DNA of 38,002 bases from Erythrobacter sp. (GCF_023653175.1 NZ_JAMNXL010000013.1:1-38002), one strand, 5' to 3'. Shown: positions 1 through 9,235, counted from the first letter of the stretch. The notes: a model not told the origin generated them from the sequence alone. A program made the numbers and translations.

Positions 1-1
1 A

Positions 2-3000
2 AGCCTGATCCTGAACTACAACGGCGCGGGCCAGCTGCTCCAGACCACGCCGTTCCTCTCCGGAGCGGGCTCCTTCATCAAGGAAGGCACCGGCGACATG
101 GTGATCGATGTCGCCAACACCTATGCCGGCGGCACCACCATCCGCGCAGGGCGGCTCGGGCTGAACACCGGCGACGGGCTTGGCACCGGAGCGATCCAGA
201 TCGACGCAGGCGCCGAGCTGGGCGTCGGCGGGATCATCCTGAACAACGACCTCACCGGCAGCGGCCTGGTGCGCAAGACCGCGAGCAACACGGTCGAGCT
301 GAACGGCAACAACCTCGGCTTTACCGGCACGATCCAGGTCGATGACGGCGACGTCGTGGTGACCAACGGCGCGGCGCTGGGCAGCGGCACCCTGCAGATC
401 GGCACGGACAACAATGTCATCGTCAACGCCGGGGCGGATTCGACCGTCCTTGCCAATCTCACCGGCGACGGCGTGTTCGAGAAGGCAGGCGCGGGGACCG
501 TCACGCTGACCGGCAACGGCACGCTGTTTGGCGGCACCATCGCGATCCAGAACGGCACGCTGCAAATTGCGGGTGACCAGAACATCGGCACCAGCCCGGG
601 CGGCGTGTTCATCAATGCGCCGGGCACCTTGCAGATCGATACCGCCACCAGCACCATCCTTGCGACCGTGCTTTATGGTGCGGGCCGGGTGGTCAAATCG
701 GGCGCGGGCACGGTCTTCGTGACGGGCCAGAACACCTATTCGGGCGGCACCGACATCCAGCAGGGTGCGATCCGGGTGACCGATGTGAGCTTCCTCGGCA
801 CGGGCGCGATCACGGTGCAGGCGGGCGCGGCGCTCGACCTGGGGATTGCAGGCGCGCAGACGCTGAACCAGAACATCACGGGCGCAGGGATCCTGCGCAA
901 ATCGGACGTGGGCGATCTCACCCTGCTCGGCAACGGGCTGACCGGCGGGGTCGACATCGTCGGCGGGCGGGTGATCGTCAGCACCACCGCGGCGCTGGGT
1001 GGCGGGCCGGTGACCACGGCTGCGGGCACGCGGCTGGTGTTCGACATCGCCGGAACCGAAGTCAGCAACACGGTGATCAGCGGCGCGGGCGGGCTCACCA
1101 AGACCGGCGCGGGCCTGCTGGTGATGAACAACGCCAACAGTTTCACCGGCGGCACGACCATCACCGCCGGACGGATCGGCCTCAATGACGGCCTTGGCCT
1201 TGGCACCGGCACCATCAATATTCAGCAGGGGGCGATCCTGGGTGTCGGCGGTGTCAGCGTTGCCAATGCCATCATCGGCGCGGGGCGGGTCATCAAGACC
1301 GCCAACAACACCGCGACCCTCACCGGCAACAACGCCTATTCGGGCGGGACCGAGATCCAGCAGGGCAATCTGCGCATCACCAGCCCGTCGGCGCTCGGCA
1401 CCGGCAGCGTGCAGATGGCGAGCGGCACCCAGCTGATCGTCGACTACAGCGGGGCGAACAGCGCCGTGATGACGAACGTGCTCAGCGGCGCGGGCGCGCT
1501 GGTGAAGGACGGCAGCGGCACGGTGGTGATGAACGCCCAGGGCAACACCTACAGCGGCGGCACCACGATCAACGCCGGACGGCTCGGCTTCAACTTCGGC
1601 GATGCGCTCGGCACCGGCGCGGTCACCATCGCGAGCGGGGCGGAGCTGGCGATCGGCGACATCCAGCTTGCCAACAATGTCGCGGGCGCCGGGCGGATCA
1701 TCAAGATCAGCGCGGGCACCTCGAGCCTCACCGGCACCAACACCCACACCGGCGGGATCGCGATCCAGGCGGGGACGCTGGCCGTGACCGGCAACGGCGC
1801 GCTCGGCACCGGGACGGTCTCGATCGGCAGCGGGGCGAGCCTCGACTACACCAATGCCGCCAACGCGACCTTCGCCAACGCGCTGTCGGGGGCGGGGACC
1901 TTCACCAAGCTCGGCGCAGGGCAGCTGACCTTCGCAAACGCCTTCACGCTGGGCGCATTGAACGCCGCCGCCGGGCGCACCCGCATCAACGCGGTTGCCA
2001 CCACCAACGCGACCGTCGCCAGCGGGGCGACGCTTGACGGCACCGGGCGCATCGTCGGCAACCTCGTCAACAACGGCACCGTGGCGCCGGGCAACTCCAT
2101 CGGCACGCTGACGGTGCAGGGCAACTACACCCAGAACGCCGGATCGGTGCTCGAAATCGAATTCGACGCGAACGGCAATATCGACCTGCTCGACGTCACC
2201 GGCAATGCGGTGCTGAACGGCGGGACGATCCGCTTCGTCGGGATTGGCGGGGCCGAGGGGCAGGGCGGCACCTTCCTGCGTACCAACGGGACGCTGACCG
2301 GCACTTTCGCGACCATCGAGACCGTCGGCGCGCAGCTGCCGCTCTCGGTGTTCTACCAGCCGAACGCGGCGCTGATGGCGCCCTCGGTGCTGACGGCGCG
2401 GCCTTCGACCTTCAACGCGCAGAACCTCGCCGCGGCCGATACCGCGCTGGGCTTCATCGAGGCGATCGGGCTTGCCGATGCACGCCACGGTCGCGGCGAC
2501 CGGCTGTGGCTGACGGGCTTCGGCGCCTGGGCTCAGCGCAGCGCATCGGGCACGACGCTCGCCTACGACCACGACACCCGGGGGATCAGCGGCGGGATCA
2601 ATCTCGATGTCGGCAGCAACGTCACATTGGGCGCGGCGTTCGGCTGGGCGGACGGCGATATCACGCTGGGCAGCAATGGCGGCGGCGGCGACCAGACCCA
2701 CACCCTCGCCAGCCTCACCGCGCGCTGGCAGGGGCCAAGCGGACTGTCGCTGGGCGCGGGCGCGCTCTTCGGCGGGGTCGATCAGACCACCTTGCGCAAT
2801 GTCAGCTTCAACGGCTTTACCGGCAGCGTCGACGGCGCGACCGAGAGCACGATCTTCGGTGGCTTTGCCGAGGTCGGCGTGCCGCTCGGCGCATTGGCGG
2901 GCTGGAACTTCGAGGCTGCCTTGCGTGGCAGCGTGATCCGGCAGGAGCAGGACGGCTACACCGAAAGCGGCACCAGCCCGCTGCGCCTGCAACTCGGTGA

Positions 3001-3346
3001 GCTCGCCACCACCACGGTGGAGGGCCAGGCGCGCCTCATCGGCACCACCCGGTTGTGGGATGCCAGCAACGTGGCCGAGGAGGATGCGGCAGGGCTCGAC
3101 CTGCGCGTCGATCTGGGCCTGCGCTACCTCGGTCTGCAGGGCGACCGCGAAATCCCGGTGACCTTCGCGGTCAGCAATGCCGGGATCGTGCTCCAGGGCG
3201 ACACCCGTGACACGCTTCAGGGTGCGGGCGGCATCGCGCTCGATTACACCACCGGCAGCGGGGCGCGCTTCAGCCTCGGCTATCGCGGCGAGTTCGCGCA
3301 GACCGAACGCCAAACGCTTCAGGCCGGGGTGAGCATTGCCTTCTGA
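2..3346 (+). CDS. Autotransporter with PATR repeats and C-terminal beta-barrel (5' partial)
   Basis: This is a type V secretion protein: a surface-exposed passenger carried by its own outer-membrane barrel. The frame is open to the left edge, so the signal peptide and the start of the passenger are missing. The visible passenger has about ten beta-helix repeats of the autotransporter-associated (PATR) kind, with cores such as NTYSGGT followed by LGTG and ending near base 2050. A linker containing the family-typical PGNSIGTLTV stretch follows. The barrel runs from about base 2490 (GDRLWLTGFGAW) to the terminal phenylalanine of GVSIAF, the usual C-terminal signal for outer-membrane barrels. I see no protease motif, so an adhesin or biofilm role is the likely guess. 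The substrate is unknown. The next gene starts 79 bases after the stop. Confidence 0.93.
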   Translation, partial: SLILNYNGAGQLLQTTPFLSGAGSFIKEGTGDMVIDVANTYAGGTTIRAGRLGLNTGDGLGTGAIQIDAGAELGVGGIILNNDLTGSGLVRKTASNTVELNGNNLGFTGTIQVDDGDVVVTNGAALGSGTLQIGTDNNVIVNAGADSTVLANLTGDGVFEKAGAGTVTLTGNGTLFGGTIAIQNGTLQIAGDQNIGTSPGGVFINAPGTLQIDTATSTILATVLYGAGRVVKSGAGTVFVTGQNTYSGGTDIQQGAIRVTDVSFLGTGAITVQAGAALDLGIAGAQTLNQNITGAGILRKSDVGDLTLLGNGLTGGVDIVGGRVIVSTTAALGGGPVTTAAGTRLVFDIAGTEVSNTVISGAGGLTKTGAGLLVMNNANSFTGGTTITAGRIGLNDGLGLGTGTINIQQGAILGVGGVSVANAIIGAGRVIKTANNTATLTGNNAYSGGTEIQQGNLRITSPSALGTGSVQMASGTQLIVDYSGANSAVMTNVLSGAGALVKDGSGTVVMNAQGNTYSGGTTINAGRLGFNFGDALGTGAVTIASGAELAIGDIQLANNVAGAGRIIKISAGTSSLTGTNTHTGGIAIQAGTLAVTGNGALGTGTVSIGSGASLDYTNAANATFANALSGAGTFTKLGAGQLTFANAFTLGALNAAAGRTRINAVATTNATVASGATLDGTGRIVGNLVNNGTVAPGNSIGTLTVQGNYTQNAGSVLEIEFDANGNIDLLDVTGNAVLNGGTIRFVGIGGAEGQGGTFLRTNGTLTGTFATIETVGAQLPLSVFYQPNAALMAPSVLTARPSTFNAQNLAAADTALGFIEAIGLADARHGRGDRLWLTGFGAWAQRSASGTTLAYDHDTRGISGGINLDVGSNVTLGAAFGWADGDITLGSNGGGGDQTHTLASLTARWQGPSGLSLGAGALFGGVDQTTLRNVSFNGFTGSVDGATESTIFGGFAEVGVPLGALAGWNFEAALRGSVIRQEQDGYTESGTSPLRLQLGELATTTVEGQARLIGTTRLWDASNVAEEDAAGLDLRVDLGLRYLGLQGDREIPVTFAVSNAGIVLQGDTRDTLQGAGGIALDYTTGSGARFSLGYRGEFAQTERQTLQAGVSIAF
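98..2050 (+). repeat. Degenerate passenger repeats with a 408-bp higher-order period
   Basis: Repeat cores of the form N-x-Y/F-x-GGT occur with Asn codons at 116, 731, 1136, 1331, 1544 and 1739, with more diverged copies between. Two unit types alternate. The long type continues GRxGLNxGDxLGTG and ends GAELGVG, and is seen from 116, 1136 and 1544. The spacing 1136 to 1544 is exactly 408 bases, made of 195 plus 213. The pair at 1331 and 1739 is also 408 apart. This points to duplication of two-unit blocks within the gene. Confidence 0.75.
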
Positions 3347-3425
3347 CGAGCTTCGGCGCGGGTCCCCCTCGCGCCGGAGCCGGAGCCCGAAAGCGACCCA
3401 GATCGGCTCCGGACGAGCAAGGCCG

Positions 3426-4562
3426 ATGGCAGCCCTCACTCTGCCATGGGCCTTGCTCCTTGGTTTGGCGGCGCTGCCTGCGAGCGCAGCGCCGCCGCCC
3501 GAAATGCCGCGCTTCCTGCGTCAGCTCGACCGCGCGGTGCATGCGGGCGACTGGACGCTGCAATGCAATTCTGGGCAGTTCTGCCAGATCATCGGCGTGG
3601 TGAGGCCGCCGCGTGATCACATCGGGGTGCGCACCGTGGTGATGATCGAGCGCGGGCCCGCCGCGGGCGCGGCCCCGCGCCTCAGGCTCGCCTTCCTCGA
3701 TTCGCTCGGCGCCCTTGCCGTCCCCCCGCCCGAGGATCACTGGCGGCTGATCGCCCGGGGGCTCATGCGCCGCGAGGCCTTGCCGCTGGGGCTGGGGCCG
3801 GTGGAGGCCGACGGGGCCTACCGCGCTTCGCCCGAAGCCACGCCTGCGATCATCGCCGCCTTGCGCCGCTGGCCGGGCGCGGCGGTGCATAATGGCGAGC
3901 GGGTGATCGCACGCATGCCGCGCGGCGATCTCGACCGGCTGATGCGCCGCATGGACCGCCTCCAGCACCCCGGCACCGACCCGCTGACGCCCGAAGAGCG
4001 CGTCCAATGGCTGCAGGAATACCACTACACCGTGCTGCGCGGCAGCGCGGCCGAGCCGGTCGAGGGCCTCGCGCCCGACGCGGTGGAGGCGGCATGCCCC
4101 GGTCGTGCGCTCGCCAACCGGCCCTTTCTCTACAGCATCGGCCCCCAGCACCGGCTGTGGATCGCCGAATGCCCTGACGGCAATCACGTCTTCCTCCAGC
4201 CCGATGGGGCCGACCCGATCCATTTCGAGATGCGCGACACGGTAACCGGCAAGATCCGCCGGCACGATTATGCCGGGGTGGGCGGGGACGGGCTTCTGAT
4301 GCTCCAGCTTCCCGGCGAAGGCGGGCGGAGCGATTGCGGCCGCGTGGTCAGGTTCGGCTGGACGGGGAGCGCCTTCGCCATGATCCGCGAGCAGCGCTAT
4401 GCCCGCTGCCGCGGCGTGCCGCACCAATTCTGGCCCCGCGTCTGGTATCCCACCAGCTGGCGCTATGCCGAGGCACCCCCCTCGGATGGAGGGAATGCGC
4501 CCCCTGCCGCAGGCGAGGTAAGCCTGCCCGCGAAGAATAAAGGGGGAATCCACCATGACTAA
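3426..4562 (+). CDS. Secreted DUF1176-type cysteine-rich protein, copy 1
   Basis: The protein is predicted to be periplasmic, of unknown function. I chose the ATG at 3426 because it opens directly on a signal peptide (MAALTLPWALLLGLAALPAS, cleaved after SAA). The frame also has an upstream start at 3336 that would overlap the autotransporter and put about 30 Arg-rich residues before the signal. The mature part has six cysteines, including an early C-x6-C (LQCNSGQFC) and a late pair in SDCGRVVRFGW and RYARCRG. The same layout recurs in the protein encoded at 5111-6220, so the two are paralogues. The C-terminal pattern, a Cys, then a W-x-W/GWTG-like strand, then M/R-x-x-CRG, fits DUF1176. The gene overlaps the next one by 8 bases. 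Confidence 0.78.
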   Translation: MAALTLPWALLLGLAALPASAAPPPEMPRFLRQLDRAVHAGDWTLQCNSGQFCQIIGVVRPPRDHIGVRTVVMIERGPAAGAAPRLRLAFLDSLGALAVPPPEDHWRLIARGLMRREALPLGLGPVEADGAYRASPEATPAIIAALRRWPGAAVHNGERVIARMPRGDLDRLMRRMDRLQHPGTDPLTPEERVQWLQEYHYTVLRGSAAEPVEGLAPDAVEAACPGRALANRPFLYSIGPQHRLWIAECPDGNHVFLQPDGADPIHFEMRDTVTGKIRRHDYAGVGGDGLLMLQLPGEGGRSDCGRVVRFGWTGSAFAMIREQRYARCRGVPHQFWPRVWYPTSWRYAEAPPSDGGNAPPAAGEVSLPAKNKGGIHHD

Positions 4563-5118
4563 TGCAGCCCGGCCGTGGATCGGCCTCGTCTTCAAATGCG
4601 CGGCAGCGCTCGCGCTGATATTCGCCTTCATCTTCTTCATGCGGATGCAGGAGGAGCAGTCCTTCACCGAACGCTACCGCGACAAGGGCACCGTCTCGCG
4701 CGCCGTGGTGACCGGTATGGAGACCGACGAGCTCATCAGGACCGGCCGCAAGGGGCGCACCACGAAGACCGACATTCAGGTGTTGAGCGTGCGCTTCAAT
4801 CCCAAATCGACCCTCGCCTTTCGGGACTATGAGGAAGGGGTCGAGGTCCCCGCCGCGCCGCCTTCCACTGGGGGCGCGGCGGGTGACTGGGAGTATTCCG
4901 ACGTCATCTGGGTTACGAAGGATGTCTATGCCCGCACCAGGATCGGCGACAGCTTCCTCGTGGTCGACACGCCCTTTAGTGGCGACGGGCCCGAACTGAT
5001 CGAGGACATCCGCAGCTTCGATCCGGCCAGCTTCTATCCCGGCATCGCGATTTCGCTGGTGCTGGGGGCGGTGCTGGCGGTGATCGGCTGGGCCGGGCCG
5101 TGGAAGCGCCGTGGGTAA
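4555..5118 (+). CDS. Two-helix membrane protein between two DUF1176 genes
   Basis: This is a 187-residue protein of unknown function. It has an N-terminal membrane helix at about residues 9-28 (GLVFKCAAALALIFAFIFFM), a soluble domain of about 125 residues, and a C-terminal helix at about 160-180 (GIAISLVLGAVLAVIGWAGP) followed by basic residues. This two-helix layout with a beta-rich middle resembles DUF3592 proteins, but the match is loose. The start is well supported by a purine-rich AAGGGGGAA six bases before the ATG. The gene overlaps the preceding gene by 8 bases and the following one by 8 bases, so all three are probably translationally coupled. It may anchor or handle the two flanking secreted proteins; that is inference. 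Confidence 0.75.
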   Translation: MTNAARPWIGLVFKCAAALALIFAFIFFMRMQEEQSFTERYRDKGTVSRAVVTGMETDELIRTGRKGRTTKTDIQVLSVRFNPKSTLAFRDYEEGVEVPAAPPSTGGAAGDWEYSDVIWVTKDVYARTRIGDSFLVVDTPFSGDGPELIEDIRSFDPASFYPGIAISLVLGAVLAVIGWAGPWKRRG

Positions 5119-6220
5119 AATCCCGACTGCGCTCGGCCTCTTGCTGGCCGCTGCCGCCGCGGCACCGGCCGCGTCCGAGGACTCCGCGCCCGGCGAATGG
5201 ACCGCGCCCGAGGTCGCCGAGTTTTCCGACTGGTCGGTCGCTTGCGACAATGCGCATGATTGCACCGCGCTCAGCGTCTCGCGCGAATTTGTCGCGCGCC
5301 TCGAGGCAAGCGATCCGGGCGATTACGCGCAGCCCAAATTGTGGGTGAAGCGCGCCGCCGGGCCGGACGCGCGCTTGCGGGTGTTCCTCGACACCACGGT
5401 GTGGGGCGAGGCGGGCGCTGGCGAAGCGCCGACGACGCTCCATGTCTATACCGAATGCGACGGCGACTGCACGGGCCGCGCCTATCGCCTGATCCCGCTG
5501 GAGCCGGGTCGCCACGAACTCGCCCCCGCCGATGTGGCCGCCTTCCTCGCCGAGAGCACCACGACCTCCCATGCCGCGACGCGCTTTGCCGACGGGCGGA
5601 TGCACGGCATCATCACTACCGCCGGGATGACCGCCGCGCTGCGCTTCATCGACGAAAGCCAGCAGCGGCGCGGCACGGTGACGGCGAGCTTCGCCAAGGG
5701 GCCAAAGCCTGCGCGCAGCGTCCTGATCCCCAAGCCCCGTCCGCGGGTGAAGGTCATGCGCGGCGAGGAGGCAGCCGATAATGCCACTCCCGCGATCCAT
5801 GCCGCCCTGTTCGTCACCCGCGCGAAGCATTGCCCCAATGTCGATTTCGACGGCCCCGATCCCCACCGCGCCCGCTACCGGCTGGCGAGCGGGCAGTATC
5901 TGTGGGCGCTGGGCTGCTCCGCCAATCCCCACGCGCCGCGCCGCTTGTGGCTGATCGAGACACCGGGGCAGGGAATCGCGAGCGCCACCTTCCCGCGCCC
6001 CGAACAGGGCCGCGCCGCCCTGCCGGGAGTCCTGCCCGACAGCGCCTTCGATCCCGACACCGGCATGCTCACCGCCTATTCCGGCCGCTTGTGCGGCTGG
6101 CGGCGGCGCTGGGCGTGGACCGGCACGGCGTTCGAAATGGTCGACGCGGTGGAAATGCCGCCCTGCTACGGCATCCCGCTGCACCAGTGGCTCCAGACCT
6201 ACCGGGCCGTGCCGGATTGA
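5111..6220 (+). CDS. Secreted DUF1176-type protein, copy 2
   Basis: A 369-residue exported protein of unknown function. It starts at GTG 5111 inside the end of the preceding gene. The N-terminus is a short signal peptide (GKIPTALGLLLAAAAAAPAA). The mature part begins with the family-like FSDWSVACDNAHDC and ends with GRLCGWRRRWAWTGTAFEMV, then MPPCYGIPLHQW. Eight cysteines are visible; six align in order with those of the copy encoded at 3426-4562, and an extra pair lies in ECDGDC. The match to DUF1176 is stronger here than for copy 1. Some annotations describe such proteins as invasion-associated or as lysozyme-inhibitor-like, but I see no direct evidence for either. Confidence 0.82.
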   Translation: MGKIPTALGLLLAAAAAAPAASEDSAPGEWTAPEVAEFSDWSVACDNAHDCTALSVSREFVARLEASDPGDYAQPKLWVKRAAGPDARLRVFLDTTVWGEAGAGEAPTTLHVYTECDGDCTGRAYRLIPLEPGRHELAPADVAAFLAESTTTSHAATRFADGRMHGIITTAGMTAALRFIDESQQRRGTVTASFAKGPKPARSVLIPKPRPRVKVMRGEEAADNATPAIHAALFVTRAKHCPNVDFDGPDPHRARYRLASGQYLWALGCSANPHAPRRLWLIETPGQGIASATFPRPEQGRAALPGVLPDSAFDPDTGMLTAYSGRLCGWRRRWAWTGTAFEMVDAVEMPPCYGIPLHQWLQTYRAVPD

Positions 6221-6286
6221 CATTCGGCGCTTCCGCAAGGAGCATTTTGAAAACACAGGGCCGCCGAGCGGCTCCGAGGGGGGTGA

Positions 6287-8203
6287 ATGACGCTGTCGCC
6301 AGGCTTGCGCACCGGATTGCTGGCCGCCGTGTTCCTGCTGTTCTCGCAGATGCTGTTCTGGCCGCTGGTGGACTTTGCCGAGCGGATCGCCCGCCCCTCC
6401 GCGATTGATCCGCGCCCCGCGATCACCTTCACCGCGCTGGGTGAAGACCGCAGGGTGATCGCAGGCGGCGAGGTCTTCACTGCCAAGCGCCAGAAGCAGC
6501 AAGGCTATTACGCCCCGCTGGTGCCGGGCGCGGCCTATGCGCGCTTTGCCATCTCCTTCGCGGTGATCGATCCTGAGGTGCCGATGGGCTTCTATGCCTC
6601 GCGCCGCGACGATTTTGCTGAAATCCGGCTCAACGGCATGATCGTGCAGCCCGAAGTCACCGTCTCGCGCCAGCAGGGCAGCGTCAATGTCGGCCCCTAT
6701 TTCGTGCCCCTCCCGTCCGCCGCGCTGCGGGAGGGGGCCAACATGCTCGAACTGGACGTGCGCGCCACCGGCACGGTCAACGACTTCCCAACCTTCGCGA
6801 TCGGCGATGCCGACGCACTCGCCCGCGCGCACCGCTGGCGCACCTTCATGCTGCTCGATCTGCCGCTGGCGGGGATCGCGATCCAGCTGTTCACCGTGCT
6901 GCTGTGCGCGGTGGTGGTGTGGCCGCGCGAGGATCGGCCGCGGATCAACGCGGTCATGCTGCTGCTGGGGCTGAGTGCCGCTTCGAGCGCGACCCTTTCA
7001 TACATCCCGCCGACCTGGCCCTTTGCGATCACCATCGCCCTCTATGTCCTCAGCAGCGCCGGGATCGGCCTTGCGGCGATGCATTACGCCCAGAGCGATG
7101 GCGCGGTGACGCTCGTGCCGGGGCGCGTGCTGCGCTGGATATGGCTCGCGCTGCCGGTGCTGGTGGCTGTGCCGATGGTCTGGGCCCATCTCGAGCCCGC
7201 CAGCGCGGCTGCTCTTTATGCGGGCACGCTCAAAGCGTCGTTCTGGTTCGTCAGCGCTCTGTGTGCGCTCGCGGGCGTGCTGCTGGCGGTGGCGGCGGCG
7301 CGCGGGGGCATGGCCTTCTGGTTCGAGCGGCTGGTGCTTACCGTCAGCTTCTGCTTCTTCATCCTCGACCGGCTGGGGAGCATTTTCGAGCTGCACTCGC
7401 TGTTCGATCCTGCCGTGCCGCTGACCCTGCCGTGGTCGCCGATCGTGGGCGTGCCGCTCGGCCTGTCGATGATCCTGTCGCTCGCCCGTCAGGCAAGCGA
7501 GGCGCGGCGCACCGTGGTGCAATCCAACGCCATCCTCGCCGCCGAACTCGTCCAGCAGAACGCCAAGCTCGAAGCCAGCTACGAGGCGCAAAAGCAGATG
7601 CTCCAGCGCGAGGTGATGCTGGTCGAGCGCCAGCGGATCGTGCGCGACATGCATGACGGGATCGGCGGGCAGTTGCTCGGGCTGATGATGCAGGTGAGGG
7701 GTGGCGGGGCGAGCCCGGTCGAGGTGGAGCAGGGGCTGCAGGCGAGCATCGCCGATCTGCGCCTGATCGTCGATTCGATGGACTCGGCCGAAGAGGGCCT
7801 TGCTGAAACCCTGCGCGCCTTCGAGCACCGGGTGCGCAGCCAGATCGAGGCGGCGGGCATCGCGCTCGATTTCTTCGCCGAGGTGGACGAAGCGATAGAC
7901 CTCGGCCCGCGCCCGACCTTGCAGGTGCTGCGCATCCTCCAGGAAGCGGTGACCAACGCGATGCGCCATTCGGGCGCGCGGCGGATCACGGTGAAGAGCC
8001 TCGCGCCCGCCGCCGGCCCGATCCGCATTGCCATCAGCGACGACGGCACCGGGCTGCCCGAAGGCTTCCGCCGCGGGCGCGGGCTCACCAGCTTGGAAAC
8101 ACGCGCGCGCAACCTGGGCGGCGCGCTGACGATCGAGAGCGGATCGGAGGGCACGCGGCTGGCATTGGAAGTGCCGGTCTCCGCCAGCCCCGGCGCCGAC
8201 TGA
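6287..8203 (+). CDS. Seven-helix sensor histidine kinase, NarL/HisKA_3 type
   Basis: A membrane sensor kinase of 638 residues that would phosphorylate a LuxR/NarL-type response regulator. It has a first membrane helix at about 5-28, a periplasmic beta domain to about residue 180 resembling the 7TMR-DISM sensory class, then about seven hydrophobic helices to about residue 400. A coiled-coil (ELVQQNAKLEASYEAQKQML) leads to the HisKA_3 dimerisation helix with the phosphorylated His456 in RDMHDGIGG. The ATPase domain follows with Asn557 in the N-box EAVTNAMRHSG and a glycine box DDGTGLPEGF. The ATG is preceded by GAGGGGGGTGA. No response regulator gene lies on either side, so its partner is elsewhere. 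It follows the DUF1176 cassette by 66 bases on the same strand and may be co-transcribed. Confidence 0.92.
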   Translation: MTLSPGLRTGLLAAVFLLFSQMLFWPLVDFAERIARPSAIDPRPAITFTALGEDRRVIAGGEVFTAKRQKQQGYYAPLVPGAAYARFAISFAVIDPEVPMGFYASRRDDFAEIRLNGMIVQPEVTVSRQQGSVNVGPYFVPLPSAALREGANMLELDVRATGTVNDFPTFAIGDADALARAHRWRTFMLLDLPLAGIAIQLFTVLLCAVVVWPREDRPRINAVMLLLGLSAASSATLSYIPPTWPFAITIALYVLSSAGIGLAAMHYAQSDGAVTLVPGRVLRWIWLALPVLVAVPMVWAHLEPASAAALYAGTLKASFWFVSALCALAGVLLAVAAARGGMAFWFERLVLTVSFCFFILDRLGSIFELHSLFDPAVPLTLPWSPIVGVPLGLSMILSLARQASEARRTVVQSNAILAAELVQQNAKLEASYEAQKQMLQREVMLVERQRIVRDMHDGIGGQLLGLMMQVRGGGASPVEVEQGLQASIADLRLIVDSMDSAEEGLAETLRAFEHRVRSQIEAAGIALDFFAEVDEAIDLGPRPTLQVLRILQEAVTNAMRHSGARRITVKSLAPAAGPIRIAISDDGTGLPEGFRRGRGLTSLETRARNLGGALTIESGSEGTRLALEVPVSASPGAD

Positions 8204-8207
8204 GCCG

Positions 8208-8226
8208 CCCCCCTCTGCTTGGGGGG
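8208..8226 (+). terminator. GC-rich hairpin after the histidine kinase gene
   Basis: Six C residues, a seven-base loop (TCTGCTT) and six G residues form a perfect short stem 5 bases after the kinase stop codon. No T run follows, so it is at best a weak intrinsic terminator or a pause or processing site. Confidence 0.35.
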
Positions 8227-8287
8227 ATTGGTCGCGCATGGCGGCAGGCGCACTTCTCTGGCCGACTGACCGGAGGGAAGAAAGATC

Positions 8288-9235
8288 ATGCGCCGCCTTG
8301 CACCCGTTGCCGCCATCGCGCTTGCCGCGCTGCTCGCAAGCCAGTCCGCCGCCGCCGCCCAGCGCCAGCCGCGCGAAGGCGGGCGCGGGGGCACCGCCGC
8401 TGGCGCAAGCATCGGGGCCGAACCCGACAGCCCCAACCCGGTCAAGCGCACCTGGGACTTCACCAAGCGCTTCGGCATCCCTCGCTTCGACGCGCAGGAT
8501 TGCGCCGGCGACCCCGCGCGGCTCGAGGCTTTCCTCGGCGAATACAACGCCCGCGTCGACCGCTTCCTGGCCGGGCCGACCGATCCCAAGAAGCTGGGGC
8601 TGGAGCGGCGCAATTACGTGAAGCAGGTCGAAGGCGCCGCGCGCGACATTGCCGCCTATGCCCAAGCCTTCGCGGCGACCGGCCTGCGCTCGCCCGATAG
8701 CGATGTGCCCCCGCTGGAAGCGGACCTCTGCCGCGCCCGTGCGCAGCGCCACGCCTTGGAGGCGGTGCGTGCCGGGCTTGCAGCAATCGCGCGGGTCTAT
8801 CCCGACATGACCGAAGTCGCCCCCCAGCTCGCCGCCGCCGATGCGGCGCTGGCGGGAATCGGCAATGACGCGGGCTTGCGCAAGCGGGTGGTCGCCAACC
8901 GCACCGAAAGCCTCGCCAAGGTGCGCATGAAGCCCCCGCTGGGCAGCAATCCGGCATGGGAAAAGAGCCTGCGCGAGGGCTTCGCGCGGTTGGTGCCGGG
9001 CGAGACGATCCTCAAGCTCCACCTTTACAGCGCTGACTGGTACGTCCACCGCAACGCGCTGACCGGCGTTCCCGAATACCGCCAGATCGGCGCCTGGGTC
9101 GCCACCCGTCGCCCCGACGCGACGTGCTGGATCACCGGCATCGACCTGTGGCAGGACTTCAGCGGCAGCGGCTTCGACAGCGGCGATGTCAAGCTCGGGC
9201 AGGCCCCGCGGCAGATCCTCTGCGGCAATATCTGA
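8288..9235 (+). CDS. Unrecognised secreted protein
   Basis: I do not recognise this 315-residue protein. It has a clear signal peptide (MRRLAPVAAIALAALLASQS, cleavage near AAA-Q). The mature part is largely helical and rich in Ala and Arg up to about residue 245, and ends in a more compact beta-like segment (SADWYVHRNALTGVPEYRQI to ILCGNI). Four cysteines in the mature part (DCAGD, DLCRA, TCWIT, ILCGN) could form two disulfides in the periplasm. The start is supported by GGAGGGAAG eight bases upstream. It has its own hairpin-bounded spacer from the kinase gene and is followed by a tRNA on the other strand, so it is probably a single-gene unit. Confidence 0.75.
   Translation: MRRLAPVAAIALAALLASQSAAAAQRQPREGGRGGTAAGASIGAEPDSPNPVKRTWDFTKRFGIPRFDAQDCAGDPARLEAFLGEYNARVDRFLAGPTDPKKLGLERRNYVKQVEGAARDIAAYAQAFAATGLRSPDSDVPPLEADLCRARAQRHALEAVRAGLAAIARVYPDMTEVAPQLAAADAALAGIGNDAGLRKRVVANRTESLAKVRMKPPLGSNPAWEKSLREGFARLVPGETILKLHLYSADWYVHRNALTGVPEYRQIGAWVATRRPDATCWITGIDLWQDFSGSGFDSGDVKLGQAPRQILCGNI

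Noticed and set aside
4976-6832. A 618-codon minus-strand open frame opposite the DUF1176 cassette
   Set aside because: It covers parts of three plus-strand genes that show signal peptides and conserved cysteines; the antisense translation shows none.
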